From contig QNEY01000110.1 in the NCBI GenBank assembly GCA_003645385.1, positions 1-6,263 of the forward strand: a stretch of DNA of 6,263 nt, written 5' to 3'. Source of the stretch: Gammaproteobacteria bacterium. GTDB taxonomy: Bacteria > Pseudomonadota > Gammaproteobacteria > Nitrosococcales > Methylophagaceae. Position numbers and translations under genes: made by a program. Numbering within the stretch: the stretch's first letter is position 1; each line of letters starts with the position of its first letter. This document shows positions 5,990 through 6,263 of the stretch, in pieces. The notes beneath the pieces are model-generated. The model ran no database searches. It was not told the origin of the DNA and saw only the letters and a list, made by a program, of their open reading frames with translations.

Positions 5990-6263
5990 TTGTGGCTGTT
6001 GCAACACTGTTTGCAATCCCTTTTATTTCGCATGAATACTCTGTGTAGGGCGAATAAGCCACGATAGTTGCCTGCCATTTTCCTCCGGCAACATCACCAT
6101 CTATTGGCCCCAACATTTTGACAGATGATTCATCTGCCAACTGAATCAAGGCCAGCGTAGTCATGCCGGGCTCTACAATTTTACACAACTGCTCAATTTT
6201 AGCGGTATCCCATATATAAAATATTGGATATATAATCGCTGCAACCACTGCTAGTTGTATTAC
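5976..6263 (-). CDS. Partial small membrane-anchored protein, unidentified
   Basis: The frame is open from the right window edge to a TAA at 5978-5976, so the 5' end is probably outside. A GTG at 6248 is the only in-window start that would keep the hydrophobic N-terminus, but the codons before it (VIQLA) extend that hydrophobic stretch naturally, which favours a start further upstream. Counting from the GTG, residues 1-13 plus the upstream codons form a membrane segment or signal anchor ending in YIW, followed by about 75 soluble residues with a PGMT motif (27-30), two cysteines (C22 and C73) that could pair outside the cytoplasm, and an acidic end. The PGMT followed by a helix faintly recalls small lipoproteins of the BamE/SmpA type, but this is too weak for a name. 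Hydrophobic start plus soluble tail and a stop placed 5 bp from oadB support a real gene. Confidence 0.55.
   Translation of the reverse strand, partial: VIQLAVVAAIIYPIFYIWDTAKIEQLCKIVEPGMTTLALIQLADESSVKMLGPIDGDVAGGKWQATIVAYSPYTEYSCEIKGIANSVATATINDD

Noticed and set aside
6000..6018. Two TTGCAA sites close together just after oadB
   Set aside because: Short self-complementary hexamers inside the right-edge coding region; no flanking symmetry and no T-run for a terminator.

Overview
The window looks like an ordinary, gene-dense piece of a moderately AT-rich bacterial chromosome, most likely gammaproteobacterial. That guess rests on the recognisable sodium-pump oxaloacetate decarboxylase (Oad) subunits, which resemble enterobacterial and marine gammaproteobacterial forms, and on a PilZ-domain protein. 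The genus cannot be fixed from the sequence; halophilic or methylotrophic gammaproteobacteria are only a guess. There is no rRNA, tRNA, CRISPR array, insertion sequence or phage gene.

Layout from left to right. A membrane-anchored protein of the ElyC/SanA/YdcF (DUF218) type lies on the + strand at 14-703. It converges on a two-gene minus-strand unit read from about 2565 down to 713: a short ribonuclease J-type beta-CASP metallo-beta-lactamase protein, then a PilZ-domain protein whose ATG overlaps the ribonuclease stop codon (ATGA). A 154-bp divergent intergenic region (2566-2719) separates this unit from a three-gene + strand operon, oadG (2720-3007), oadA (3039-4826) and oadB (4837-5970). 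The intergenic region holds a strong extended -10 element for the oad operon, followed by a 17-bp perfect palindrome in the predicted leader. At the right edge, a minus-strand frame encoding a small membrane-anchored protein ends 5 bp from the oadB stop and runs off the window.

How the genes work together. OadA carries the carboxyltransferase and the biotin carrier, OadG is the small membrane subunit that tethers and assembles the complex, and OadB is the integral membrane decarboxylase that couples carboxybiotin decarboxylation to Na+ export. Together they form a complete pump converting oxaloacetate to pyruvate and CO2. The ribonuclease and PilZ pair is translationally coupled, suggesting linked expression, but no functional link can be read from sequence.

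No clearly undescribed system was found. The best leads are a Gln in OadA at the position of a usual metal-ligand His, the palindrome downstream of the oad promoter, the coupled short RNase J and PilZ pair with an altered PilZ motif, and the unidentified right-edge gene.
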